DNA of 64,000 nucleotides from Lepidurus packardi (Eukaryota; Arthropoda; Branchiopoda; Notostraca; Triopsidae): assembly GCA_023053545.1 (NCBI GenBank), contig JAKZAN010000001.1:2128565-2192564 (forward strand), given 5' to 3'. Positions within the stretch are counted from its first letter, which is position 1, and the number at the start of each line of letters is the position of its first letter. Shown in pieces: positions 12,286 to 28,286 of this stretch. Position numbers and translations under genes: made by a program. The notes beneath the pieces are model-generated. The model worked only from the letters and a program-made list of their open reading frames with translations. It had not been told where the DNA came from and searched no databases.

Positions 12286-13986
12286 TTATTTCATCTCATG
12301 GGGTGGTGTTCGTGTCAGCTTTCTCCTAAGAAACGAAATAATATGAAAAGCGAACAAAGAAATCTATACCGAAATTAATTAAGCATAATCCTAACAAGAA
12401 AAAAGCAACAAGATATATTCAACCACTAAAACCAACCTTTTCTTTTTATGAGCCATGCTAACTTCTTTTCCCTCTTTCTCATGTCCTTTCTCGTCTTCAG
12501 ACTCGCTAGATGAGGCCGAAGACGAAGATGACGAAGAAGACGAGGAAGCGCTGGACGAATCCGAAGCGATTCCAGTGGGCTGCTCCAAGTTGACCTTATC
12601 GGCAATTCTGGCCAATTCTGGCTCACGTTCCTACACGCACAACCATTAAATATTTCTTACTATACAACGCCTATATGTTTGCATACCTTGAATAATTTGT
12701 AGAGTTTGACAGAAAGTTTTGGTCGCCCACGGACCGTTTTATGCCACACAATGGGAAAGTTTGTGCGGGAACAAAAATTTTGCGTTACGGCTACCGTCTC
12801 ATCTAAATTAATAACCACGTGCCACCACCCTCCTGGTACAAAAACGGTTTCTCCTGGTTTTTGTAAAATTTCCACCTCAAAAAGAATTAAATAAGTAAGT
12901 AATACAAGAACAGGTACACTAAAAACCTAAACAATTATTTGCCTGACATAAAGATGCAGTCTTACAGGTTGACAATCCGAAGGCCAACTGGGTTGTTTCG
13001 TACGGGGGTAAACATACCGGAACCACGTGATTGCTTCATCTTGCTGTTTACCTCCTTCTGCGGCAGTGACTTTGAGTAGCTCTTTGGGGGTGTTAGTAGG
13101 AAACAAGCACCACCTAACAGCAAAGGCTAAAATTAGTAACTTATAAGGTCGTAATAACTACAATTACCTCTTGTGTCCGAAGACTAGGGCATTCCATGCA
13201 CTAGTACCTAAAGGATCAATATGAATGCCTGTGCCAGAGCGAGCAGGACCCATGACAAACCAGCGATACGGTGGACGACGAGATTCTCCAGCATATTTGA
13301 ACAAATCGTCCAAAAAAAACTCGGGAACAGTATAGTCTTCCAGGAGCTGCTTCCGTTTCTGATGCTGAAATCACATAAATTATTGTGGAATTAGAAAGTA
13401 CGTAACAAGGGACTAAGACGTAAATTACGTCGCCAAAGCTGCTATCGAAGATGTAGAGAGGACTGTCATCGTTGGTGGTCTGCATATAGTCGATATAATA
13501 CCTCATTTTCATTTTGACGCTGTAGCCTTCATTGTCTTCTCCACATTTAAATTTTTGGTTTCTGTATTTCTTGGCTAGTCTCTATAAAACAGAGAAAGAT
13601 TTTAACATCCACTAAGGATAAATGAACTTAAATGAATTACTGCCAAAGTCCATTTCTGTTTGGCAGGCCAATTGTCTTGCGAACCCAATAATACTACTGG
13701 CTTGTAGGGCTTCTCATATTGCTCAATAAACTGCTCTGCTGTCGTCTCCTTAACGTGAATTCGATCAACATTATCTTGCTTGGGATCCATCGTTAGATCA
13801 AATGTTTTGCCATATTCTTGTACGGTCCACGCACCTCTTGAACTGAGTTCTAGCAAATACAAAGTGTTAAAAATTCTTAAGAATATCGAAAAAGCGGCGA
13901 ACAAATGTCACATGAAAATTGCCATAACTACCTGGTCGAGCTTTCTTCTTAGCTTCTCGGATTCTTTTCCTAGCTCTCTTATCCAT
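12286..13986 (-). CDS. JMJD6: JMJD6, JmjC arginine demethylase / lysyl hydroxylase
   Basis: Fe(II)/2-oxoglutarate dioxygenase of the nucleus that hydroxylates lysines in splicing factors. From the ATG at 13986 the protein begins [19 protein letters not shown], as in the family. The JmjC fold shows [17 protein letters not shown], giving the His and Asp of the metal site, and the distal His in [20 protein letters not shown]. The C-terminal tail has the family's serine run (about 12495-12570) followed by a basic MAHKKKR sequence. I join the last coding exon (12286-about 12330) at AAAAG|G, giving a tail ending PPHEMK. About seven exons. Intact by every motif I can check. Confidence 0.95.
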
Positions 13987-14583
13987 AATGTGAATTAAAT
14001 CGAGTTATTAATTCATGTACAAATCCCCAACTTTTTGCGCTCAGAAAATTACAAACTAACCACTCACACGCAACACGTAGTCACTATACGTTTTTATTAG
14101 CAGAGGGCAGAGAGCAGCACGCTTTAAGAAATATTTACTAAGCTCCGCCATCTACCAGCTGCGATGAATTACTTTTTACCCAGACCTCCCCGCGAATATT
14201 TGAAACTTAGCATTTCAAAGTTGCAATTTACCGCCTAAAATAAAAAGCCTAAAGGTACTTACTAAACCACAAATCAGCTGATCAATGTAGAAACGCGATT
14301 TTCTTTGCTTAGCTTTTCGTATTTGATTAGGTTTTACGCATAAGGTACGGCAACCAATCCACACTTTGCATTTATTAATTTACTTATGCCGAGTCACGCC
14401 GAGTTCGCATTATCAGTCAACATTGAGAGAAAGATACGTACATTAGGCAGTGGCAAGCGTTTTCTGCCATTTGTTTTATAAGTTGGTTTAATTTGGTGAG
14501 AATTGTTTACTAAAGAAAAACAATTGTTTCTTAGGAAATTATCGTGTGATAGTGATAAGCCATCTCAGTTCGATTACACAATC
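13987..14583. promoter_or_regulatory. Head-to-head promoter interval, JMJD6/SLC17
   Basis: A 597-bp interval between divergent start codons. It must hold both 5' UTRs and promoters. No TATA box or repeat was recognised. Confidence 0.4.
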
Positions 14584-16877
14584 ATGGATAAGGAATTGGA
14601 GCAAATCAAGGCTTATCCCAGTCGACGTCGGGTGAAGCCTAGTAAAACATCTCTACATCCCGCTGACAACATGGACCTAGAACATAGAAATTCAATTAAA
14701 AGTAGATAGCATATAGTTTTTTTTTTTTTTTTAAGCAAGCGAATTTAGTATATAACAATTGTAGATCCATTGCTGGGTTCTTACCGCCTGGGGTTGTCTT
14801 TTTTACTTCTCTTGGCTTCGACTGCGATTTTATTGAGTGCTGCCCAGTTGTCTTTCACCCTAGTTTGCATGCTCGAAACGCCCATTTCCCTTAACTCCTC
14901 CGTCCAGTCGCTCGACAACGGGACGAATGTACTGAACGGCACAGAAGTACTGTATCTTTTATTAACACTCCAGCTTAAGATAATCTAAACATGTTGATTC
15001 TATTAGATTGTTAAAATGTTTGATTGGGATTTGCAAACACAAGGCAGACTGCACAGTGCAGGATTTTTCGGACTAGTTTTGACTCAATTTTTTTCCGGCT
15101 GGGCCACGGATCGTATTCCCGGAGGGGGGAAATGGTTATTGGTTGGTTCTACCTTCGTGATGGGTCTAGTGGGCATGGTCTGCCCCTTGGCCGCACGACA
15201 TTCCGTGGAGGTTTTCTTTTGGCTCCGGTTCGTCAACGGAATGGCAATGGGCGTGGCCTTGCCCGCCTTCCTGCCGCTAGTAGGAGCATGGTCGGTGCCT
15301 AGCGAGCAAGGGTTACTCCTTGCTATAGCCTTCTCTGGTTTCTCGATCGCCAGTTTTGCCGTTAATGCTTTGGCAGCTTTTCTCTGTGAACACGCAGGGG
15401 GTTGGCCCACAATTTTTTACTGCTTCGGCACCTTGAGTCTCGCCTGGTCAATCTTAGGATCTTTTTTAGTTTATGACAAACCCGAGAATCATCCGTTTGT
15501 AAGCCAACGTGAAAAACTTTATTTGGCAAATGAGAACCCGCCTCGAAAACCTGGATCCGAGGTACGAATAAGAGAATTCTCGCTTGAACATTATTTAAAT
15601 TACTGCTAATTCAACTTGAAATCTTACGGTGGTACTATAGATCCAGAAAACGCCATGGAAGGCCATTTTCACCTGCGTTCCATTCTGGGCCCTGATTTTA
15701 ACAAACTTGCTGCATTTTGGGGCGTTCCTAAGCTTGGGAATGTTCTTACCTAATTATTTACGAGATGCCTTAGGCTTTCCTACTGAAGAAGTAAAGTGCA
15801 GGATAAGAATCTAGTCACTTACAATCAGGGGCGTCGCGAGGGGGTTTCCATTGGGGGGGTGGAGACCTTAGTTTTACCGACTGTAGTTGACGATTTTACC
15901 GACTGTATTATAGTTTCTATCTTATATTTTCTATCGACTATTAAAGATTTAAACAGTTATTATCGTAGTTATTTCCTTTAATTTTTCGAGATTTATTGAA
16001 TAATACTCGTTTTATTTTCATTTTCCGAATTTTACCGACGGCGACCCAAATTTTACCGAATCGGTTTTTGGCCAATTATTGGGGGGGTGGTGCACCCCCC
16101 CAAACCCCCCCCTCGCGACGCCCCTGCTTACAATACTCTCAACAATTTTTTTTTAATATATCAAATTATGCTTTTCAATTTTTAGAACGGAATTCTCTCC
16201 TCAGTTCCGTGTTTAGCTGCGCTGGGAATGCATTTCGTAGTTGGTCCGCTTTTCGACTGGGTTCGCGCTTTGGGTGTGTGCAGTTTGACTACGCAACGCA
16301 AGATTTTCAACTCTATAGGTACAAAAAGAACTCCTTACGAACTTCGCACAGTTTTCTCCTATTTACTTAACTTTGTTTATTACTGGATTCAGGAAGCTTC
16401 GTACCCGCTCTTGCGTTCGTTTGCGTCGCGTTTTTGTCCTCAGACGCTCGGTATGCGGCGATAGCACTAATTGCCGTAGCGCAAGCCTTCTCTGAATTTG
16501 CTGTCGTGGGCGGTTATGCATTTGCCTTCTTGGATATCGCGCCACAGTACACTGGATTGCTCCAGGGCATATCTAACACCTTTGGTTGTATACCAGGCTT
16601 TCTTCTCCCGCCCATTATCTCTTCGCTGGCTCCAAACGTAACTTTTTAAGAAGGGATAAAAAGGCTCGCACTCCAACATTTAAACTTGTTCTTTTTCCAG
16701 GGCACGCGCGCAGAATGGAGTATTGTTATTCTCCTGTTTGCGGGTCTCGTTACAGCCGCAGGAGTCGTTTTCCTCCTTTTGTTCAGCAGCGAACAACAAT
16801 CATTTACTAAACCCGTTGCGACCGCTAAAAAGAACAAAAGTGAACACGGACCTGACCACAAAGGGCTGATTCACTGA
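14584..16877 (+). CDS. SLC17-family anion transporter (MFS)
   Basis: Major facilitator carrier of the SLC17 group (sialin, vesicular glutamate/nucleotide and phosphate transporters). Seven exons were traced: 14584-14701, 14765-14946, 15007-15561, 15641-15790, 16186-16318, 16393-16637 and 16701-16877. The protein has a cytosolic N terminus, a first membrane helix (LGLSFLLLLASTAILLSAAQ), a loop with possible N-glycosylation sites (NSS, NGT), the family block FDWDLQTQGRLHSAGFFG, GGKWLL, RFVNGMAMGVALPAFLPLVG, PSEQGLLLAIAFSG, and later helices in exons 4-7. This pattern fits SLC17; the substrate cannot be set (a SLC17A9-like or sialin-like member is possible). Intron 4 is 395 bp because it contains a hAT MITE. 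A poly(A) signal lies at 16945. Confidence 0.85.
15826..16126. mobile_element. hAT-type MITE in SLC17 intron 4
   Basis: A 301-bp element with terminal inverted repeats that start CAGGGGCGTCGCGAGGGG and end in the reverse complement, flanked by a perfect 8-bp target duplication, cttacaat (15818-15825 and 16127-16134). The 8-bp duplication and CAG ends are typical of the hAT superfamily. It has no transposase. Inner ends carry long G and C runs. Removing it and one duplication leaves an intron of about 86 bp, the normal size here. Confidence 0.9.
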
Positions 16878-17242
16878 GTGCTTAAACAACCTACGAACAG
16901 TGGAAGCAAAAATACGTACATATTATTGGTACAAGAATATTGAAAATAAAATTGGAAAATTGCGATATAGTATTATACAGCTAATAAAAAATCGTAAGAC
17001 GCGGAACCATCTAAAGTTTATATGTATATGGCGTAGGATTACTGTACAGTGTAACACTTAAGATTCTTTTACTCTTATCCTAGCTAAATTCATTGAAAAT
17101 GAGGGCGGGGGGTGAGGGTGGGAAAGCATAACGAAAAACACTGACGAGCTACCACTAATTATACCACAGCTCGGTTATCCCCTGTTCTTCTAAAGCTTCT
17201 TTGCAAGAGAAAATTATAAATTCTTTTACTTCTCAGACGGTT
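16878..17242. other. Tail-to-tail spacer, SLC17/SARA
   Basis: Holds both 3' UTRs. Apart from the plus-strand AATAAA at 16945 and a short G-rich run (about 17101-17125), nothing was recognised. Confidence 0.4.
16945..16950 (+). terminator. Poly(A) signal of the SLC17 gene
   Basis: AATAAA 68 bp after the stop codon, the first such hexamer downstream. Confidence 0.6.
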
Positions 17243-20200
17243 TTACTGATGGCAAATCCGTAGCCACACTTCAATCACAATTCGGCCGTCTAAGCCCGAA
17301 AACGAGGCAGCGGAAGAAGCTTCCTTATGCAACGCGGGAATTAACGCCGAGTCCAAATGACCCATGCAAGATGGCGGTAAACGTTGGCCCCCTGTTCCCG
17401 CCTCGTACTCGACGGTATCCACGTCCAACGTCACTCGAATCGCCACCACGCGAAAAGCGGCCAAACTTCGCAAATGCGGAATCAAGGCTTGACAAGAAGC
17501 TCGAGCTAAATTCTCCGCTAAGCGCATCGCATCCACTGTTTCCACACCAGACGTGCCCGGTCGTCTCGGTCTTCGCTGAGAATCCCCTGAATCTTCCGTC
17601 TAGCACGAAATTAAAATTATATTTTTTTTTTTAACAACTTACATGGATTGCTTTAATTCTTTACCTGGATCAGGAACACTTCAGTCCATTTCAAAGCTAA
17701 TTTACCCTCTCCCTTATGTTCTTTGCTACGAGGCACTCGAACGGACATAACTCCAGCCAATGATCGTCCATCTATTGGACTGGTCACCCTATAAAAGAGA
17801 TGGTTACATTTAAATTTAAAAAAACATTGAAGTACATTTTCAGACTGTACGAGTGAAGATACTTATAATTAAAGGAAACAAAAAGAAAACTTTCACTCGC
17901 TTGAGCAATAAAATTACTAAATTGAACTAAAACTTGGCTAAATACGAAGAAAATATGAGCGAATTTAAACTTGATGGGTAATGCAAAGAAATATAAATTA
18001 CTCTGCATTGACGTTTTTGTCATCTGCTCCCCATTGGATATTGACAGTTTCTTCAACATCGGCAGCGACCCGTCCACACGGGATCACGAAATCTTTCATG
18101 TTGAGTAACGCTTGTCGTAAGGCCACTAACGTGTCTGGCAAGAGCTGGAGCATGATTCCGTCCTCCACAATGGTCGATGTTGCAGTCAGTCCAGAGGCCG
18201 ACTTTAACGCTCCATTAAAAACTATAAAACTAGCTCCCGTTACTATCAAAGAGACAAATCAAAACATTGACTTAAATTTTTTTCCCCCTAAAAGTCGCGA
18301 TTTTTTACCACTTCGGGGCTTGCTATGGATATTGATAGCCTGAGTTTGGTAACTCCCATCTTCCTGTTGCATGCAAACTAAATGCGAGTCCGCTTCAGGA
18401 CTGAAAGAAGCACCAAAGGATAGAACGTGGTCGTTGCTCTGTCCCAAGGCTCGACAAACTTTATCGTAACGATTCCGGGGGATCAACACATTCGTTTGCT
18501 TGTTTTCCATATGTACTCTTAGCCCAGGAATGGTAGGTAAGCAATATGTAAAGTTCCTCATGTCCTAAAAGCAAGAATAATTCAGGATACATTCTGTCCG
18601 GAAATGCAGTACGACTTTTAAATTATAAAATTCGTTTAAAGCTAATTCTCTTAACTTCACACACAAATTATTACAATAATAGCACTATTATTACCGCTAA
18701 TAGGTTGATAATAGTATGTCCCACTTCAGCAAAGACTGGACTTCGTCTCCGGACGCTGACCAAGGGACAAGGATAGTACCTAAACTCCGCCCCTAGTCTT
18801 AAAACGAGGCGTAGTGGAAAGACTTTGGCCCAGGGCGTTTCCCACCGTTGGATGAGCAACCCCACCAAGTAAGGGGGTTGGGGAATTGGAAGTTTCTGTA
18901 GGCACTGGAAGCTGGCTCTAACAAAGACAAACCCGCCCAGATCTGACGAGCCCAAAAAAGGTCCAGGAATCAAATAATGCCCCAATTCGGTCACGACTTG
19001 TCCTAAAAATTATAACATACACTGTAATTACTATTTTTGTTTTCACAAATTTTCTTTCTAAGCTTTACCCTGGGCAGCTTCTTCAAATAAGGTTTTATAG
19101 AATTGGAATATATCTTTAGGGGGTAAAACCTCCTCATCCTCTTGCTCGATTGCCAAAAGCACTTCATCTTGTCCCACTAATCGTAATCCCTCACTAGAGA
19201 AACACCAACACCATTTCTTCACACAGCAATCCACTAAATAAAAAAATATATTATTTACAATATAAATCGATTAATATGATTTTAGGTTACTGCCAATTGC
19301 TTACATTGAACCAATTTGACGGACACGAAAAGGTTCTTTAAAGGAACAAATATCACAGCAGGAACGTCCGGGTCTTTTAGTATTGTTGCCAAGGCTTCAG
19401 AGCTCAAGGGAGAACCGCTATTTAGGCCTACCAATGCGTAGTTATTCATTGTGTACAATTCAGCTTACAACCAACTTACTCAACGCTTGGATAGATGGAA
19501 TTAAAACAGGTGGTACCTCTGCCTCTACGAACAACAATTGACTGGTGTCCGAATTTAGACCATTAAACGGTTCTAAACCCAAAAATATTAGCACTATCTA
19601 ATAATTACACAAATGATAAAATCACTTTACCTGTAGAGCGAATTTGTCGAACTGGAGAGTTCAAATGGGGCGTACCCCAGCCTTCCATGTCTGTCAAATC
19701 TCTTCCAGGTCGAATTCCATCACTGAAGATGACATTTTTAGGTTCTCTTCCCCGAGTGCTTCCTAGAAAATCGAAAATAATTATGGTTTAAGACCTTACG
19801 TTAGTGGTAACTAAAGCTTTTTTTTTTTATTTAAAACGAATAGTCAAAATTATACCTTCTTTCTTCAGAACCCCAACAGGGACGTATACAGCTGGAGGAG
19901 GTCGAGATACGGCCCCAGCCATTTGTTGCCATGGCGAAATGGTGGAACAATACTCGGCAGGATTATTTGGGTTCACGCTTCGCCTTATAGCTGCAGATTC
20001 CATCTGTTGCTGAGATTCAGGGGTCAAGGGAATAGAAGCTTCTTCTGAGCTAGTAGGACTCTCTAAATTGGACTGCAACTCGTTGTTCGCGTACCGCTTA
20101 TACGCTTCCACTATTTTAAGAGGGGAAAACGAGAGAAAAACATTCATTTGTGAAAAAAGTACATAAAAACGAACAGGAGTTACCTTTGTTGAGGACTAGA

Positions 20201-21910
20201 AGACAAGGCTGACAGACTCGACCTTCTTTCTTCTCCAGATATTCTAACGGGGCTTTCATATTGCAGCACAAGGAGCACAGAACCTTATTAGAAGCAAAAT
20301 GGATCGAACTTACAACACAAGAAAAACATTTTTAAATCTTCAAGCGTATTACCTTGCCACAGGCCCTGCAGTGATGTCTCCGTTTAATCACGTTGAACTT
20401 GGTGTTACACTGCATGCAAACCAAGGCGTCTTCATCCGGAATCCAGAACGGTTTCAGTAAACCCAGCATCCGTTCTTCTTCGCTTAAGCTGCTGTAAGGT
20501 TCAGGTGAAGCCAAGGCATCACTGGGCAGTTCTGTCTGTTCGCTTTTCAGCGATCCTTCTGATCCCGGCTCAGGGGAAGGCTCCGATGAAGAGGATTCCG
20601 AACAGTCTGGTAATAAATCCCCTCCATTTTCGAGTTCCGACACTTCGCCGATAAACAAAACGGACTCGGCTTGCAAGCTACTATGTGCCAATTCTTCCGG
20701 ATCAGCTGATTCTTGGACCAGATCATCTTGTATAGGATGACCTTCGGAGCTTTCTGTTTCCGAAGAAGTCTGATCCTGAGAAGGCTCAGTCACCAGGAAA
20801 TTATCATTGGTTTGCTGTAATTCCTGTTGAAGACTAGCTTGCTCCACTTCTTCATTGCTCAGTTCTTCTTCTTTTGTGTCATTTCCTTCGTTTTTCTCCG
20901 TTTGGGAAACTTCCGAAGGTTCATCCAGCGAAGCCAGAATGGCAGACGTTTCGATAGGAAGTGGCTCAGATAAGACTGGTAATGCAACGGGCATAGCCTC
21001 AATTGAAGGTATGTCTTCTACCTCACTTAAGCTTTCCAGGTATGAATTCAGTTCGTCGTCAGTGACTTCCGGTAATGAATCGAAAGTTACGGCGGCTTTT
21101 GATAAGGAAATAGGTTCTTCTTCTTCTTTGGAATAGCCTGGAGCTTCTAAAGCGCCTTCTTTATGCAAAAAAGGTATAATTGGATTAGGCGATGCTATTG
21201 GTACTTGGCACGGGGCGCTTTGGTAGGCATCCCAAGGCTCTAAATCGAAAAGATCACTTTGGGAGGCTGACATTTTACCATCGTTGCCATTCTGAACAGG
21301 TGCAATAGGGTTTTTGGGGGTTGAAATGTCTTCGGAAAAGGAAAGGAGGCTTTCTTTATCATGAGAATCCAGTTTACATTCTGCAGCCCCGTTAATCAGA
21401 GATTTCTAAAGGTTCATAAAAGAAAATCAGTTTGGAGTACAAAATGGTAATCTCGAAGGCTTTTCTTTACCATAGTTTCCGTCTCAATCAGGGCAGGATC
21501 ATTTAATTGCTCTTCAATCTGTAAATGTTCAGACTGTCTTTCAAAATCATCTTGTGTTTGACTCAAATCTGCGTCCTTTTCTTTCAAATCCAAATGGTCA
21601 TCTAAAGACCGATTTTCAGGTTCATTTGCCTTACAATTCCGTTCAGCTAGCGTCAAGAATTGAGCTCGATGAGTGCTCTTGTTCGACGCAGATTCATTTT
21701 GGAAATTGGCATCAACAGCTGCTGGTTTCAGGGGGAAAACCTGTGTAGCTACCAGGGGACTCCATTTGGCTTTCGCCTGAGCTCTTTGGTCTAAATATTC
21801 AGCAAATCAGTAAGGTACCATACTAAATGAAACACAAACTTGACTTCCTTACCTTCTTCTAGCTCGAAATCGTCCAAGACTTTATCTAAATCCACGGCAA
21901 ACTTTTCCAT
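17243..21910 (-). CDS. ZFYVE9: SARA-like FYVE protein (ZFYVE9/ZFYVE16)
   Basis: Endosomal adaptor that binds PtdIns3P and presents SMADs to TGF-beta/BMP receptors. The start at 21910 gives [20 protein letters not shown] long acidic, Ser/Glu-rich N-terminal half (about 20450-21900) is low in conserved motifs. The FYVE zinc finger begins [14 protein letters not shown] and carries the basic [10 protein letters not shown] signature, then VLCSLCC in the next exon (about 20180-20290). After a linker ([12 protein letters not shown]) come the C-terminal exons shared by ZFYVE9 and ZFYVE16, ending with the conserved block [20 protein letters not shown] and [10 protein letters not shown]. About twelve or more exons. 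I did not find a clear SMAD-binding segment by eye, so ZFYVE9 and ZFYVE16 cannot be separated; invertebrates usually have one. Confidence 0.88.
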
Positions 21911-22465
21911 TTGTATGAAAAGTTCTTAATATGCGTGGTAAACAAACATTTTCACGAATAACAAGCCGCCATTTTGTACGGTTACTATCACCACGAAGGT
22001 TTCGTAAGAAACTGGGCTATTGACCCAAAAATATTCGCATGAAAGCTGCTCTATATTTCTAAATTCCACAGGAAAAAAAGGAATGTGATCACTAAGGAGT
22101 TAACATCTTGTCGTGTAACGCCGACTTTACTTTTTAATGCCTAGAGTAAATCAGGATAATAATGCTTCCCTAAAGATTTGCATCCAAACACGGTTAATTT
22201 ACATACATAGATAATGAATAAGCCAAGTTTAAATTAAGGAGATTAAAAAGAGACACAAGCACGATAATAGCATAGCCTTATTTCCACGTATACGAAACTT
22301 AGGTAAGTTTGGACAGTCAACTCATGTACATTTGTTCCCGTGGAATGCAACTTTGCTTTTGCGTTGCAACTGTTATGCACGCGAAAGAAAATTAAGTTAA
22401 AGAAATCAAGATTGGGAACGTGAAAAAAAAACTTTTCTTTGCTTTTGAAGTTTGACAATTTCAAT
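21911..22465. other. Spacer between SARA and kinesin-13
   Basis: The SARA promoter side has a GCCGCCATTTTG motif (about 21965-21977), like a YY1-type core promoter site. The remainder is probably the kinesin-13 3' UTR. No gene was seen. Confidence 0.4.
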
Positions 22466-26161
<3,696 letters not shown>

Positions 26162-26617
26162 TTTATGGTGCTTAAAAAAACAACAAACAAGAAATTCTGA
26201 GCGAGCAATTACATTTAAAAATATCACAAAAGACGAAAGTTGCGGGAGACACGTCAATCCCAACCGTCCGTTTAACTTTTCTTTCTGCTGCCTCTAGAGG
26301 CACACGGCTTAACGTTTCATGCCAACCAAACCAAACCATGCCAACCAAACAAATTTAGGGCGGGACATCCAAATTGTAACGAGCAAGAATGCAATAACAG
26401 TTCGAACCACGAACGAATGTAGTGTACTTAATGCATTATTCGATTGATTTTATATACTTAATTCATATTAGATTGATCAAGTTATTCATTAGCCGAAAGT
26501 TTTAATCAATTGGCAATTTTTTCACACATTTGCTATTTGGGAATTTTTTTGCGCTTTGGTCAACTGCTGACTCGCCATTCAATTTCTAGCAATTTTCTTG
26601 TAAATAACAACAAAGCC
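26162..26617. promoter_or_regulatory. Head-to-head promoter interval, kinesin-13/MTRF1L
   Basis: A 456-bp interval between divergent starts. A short direct repeat, ccatgccaaccaaac (about 26319-26351), appears in tandem. No TATA box was recognised. Confidence 0.4.
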
Positions 26618-28078
26618 ATGCCGCTTGGAGTACGTTTTCTAACATCGTCCGCAATTAATCTGTTTTTGCGACCCATATTAACAAATACTAGATATTTTCA
26701 CGTTAATAGTAAAGTTGACGAGCGTCTCTGGAATTATGTATTAAAGCGTTTAGAGGAACCCGAAGAAAAATTTTCCATCTTTGAAGCAAAAACTTTAAGG
26801 GATTTAAGTTCCCAAGCGACTCATTACCAAAATGAGCTGAAAGAATTAAGCTTATTACTCCAAGATGCTAATGTGGAAATGTTAGAGCTGGCTCACGAAG
26901 AACAAACTCGATTAGAAACCCAACTTAGTCATTTATACAGTCAAGTAATTGATATCCCTTCGAAAGGAAATAGTTTTAAATAGTCACAATTGGTAGGCTG
27001 TAGACCTTTTATTACCTGAAGAAAAAGTGTCATCAGACGCTGCCTTGATGGAAGTTTCAGCTGGGATCGGAGGCCAAGAAGCAATGCTTTTCGCTGGTGA
27101 ACTCTTTGACATGTACGCTGGTTTATCATCAGAAAACGGCTGGGATTTCCAACAATTAAGCTACGATACAACTGACCTAGGTATAATTATCCCTCCGTAG
27201 CCAAATAGTTGAACGACGTTTCGTCTTAAGGTGGTGTAAGACACGCGAGCGCCGTACTGGCAGGTCCGAACGTGTACCGCATGCTCTGTCTGGAAGGCGG
27301 CGTTCATCGCGTTCAACGTGTTCCTAAAACCGAGAGATCGGGTCGCGTACATACCAGTACTGCATCTGTAGCCGTTTTACCCCAACCGAGTGAAATCGAC
27401 GTTCATATTTCGCCTAAAGATCTCAAAGTGGATACGAAGCGCGCCAGTGGCGCTGGAGGCCAGCATGTCAACACCACTGAATCTGCCGTTCGCCTGACTC
27501 ACATGCCTACAGGTCCATAACTAGCCAAATTGTTTATTAAATTGAAACACACTCAATGTACCTTCACAATTAGGGAGCAAAATAGTAAAAAAAATCTGCT
27601 ATAAATAGCTATTTCTTACAAATAGGAATTGTCGTCGAATGCCAAGTACATCGTTCTCAAATTCAGAATCGTCAGCAAGCGTTAATTAACTTGCGCGCTA
27701 AATTGTACCAAAAAGAGCAAGAAAAACGATTAGTGACAGCCAAATCCAATAGAAAACTCCAAGTATGTTTAAATCCCCCATTTTTAGCAAAGGGGTTGGC
27801 TCTTCAATCTAAACCCTTGATTTTCTCACATATACATAAAAAAAAAAACTTGCAATATAAACCTTTGACCTCAGGTGGGAACGAGTGGACGTTCTGAGAA
27901 GATCCGTACATACAACTACTCGCAAGATCGCGTCACAGATCACCGCATCGGCATTACCCTGCACAATTTGCCCTTATTCCTTCAAGGCGGAGCTCCTTTA
28001 CAAGAATTACTTGCCAAATTACAACAAGAGGAGCGCCAAGAACGATTAGTTGAACTGCTCACTTCATTAAATTCCTAA
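26618..28078 (+). CDS. MTRF1L: Mitochondrial peptide chain release factor 1-like
   Basis: Class I release factor that ends mitochondrial translation at UAA/UAG. Five exons. The ATG at 26618 gives [20 protein letters not shown], a basic, Ser-rich start consistent with a mitochondrial targeting peptide. Exon 2 has [20 protein letters not shown], exon 3 the core [20 protein letters not shown] and the catalytic GGQ in [19 protein letters not shown]. Exon 4 reads [19 protein letters not shown] and exon 5 [20 protein letters not shown]. This pattern matches the mitochondrial/bacterial RF1 group. A poly(A) signal lies at 28147. The codon-recognition loop was not examined residue by residue, so MTRF1L versus MTRF1 is by likelihood. 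Confidence 0.92.
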
Positions 28079-28146
28079 TTTGTTTGTTTAAATTCCTTAG
28101 TGTGTACATTAAGTACGCTTCCAGTAATTTATCGGAATTTTAGTAC

Positions 28147-28152
28147 AATAAA
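28147..28152 (+). terminator. Poly(A) signal of MTRF1L
   Basis: AATAAA 69 bp past the stop codon in the 208-bp tail-to-tail gap to SKP2. Confidence 0.55.
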
Positions 28153-28286
28153 CGTTTAGTACAAAACGCCTAAATGCAATTTCCCATGCCCCTCAATATC
28201 CTGAAGTTTGCAATAACTCTAACCCCTCTCCCCACTGAACATACCCTTAACTAGAAAAAAAAAAGCTACGAGAATTTTACTTTTTG

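Noticed and set aside
12455..12649. Plus-strand acidic ORF opposite the JMJD6 tail
   Set aside because: It is the reverse complement of the JMJD6 serine run and has no support as a gene.
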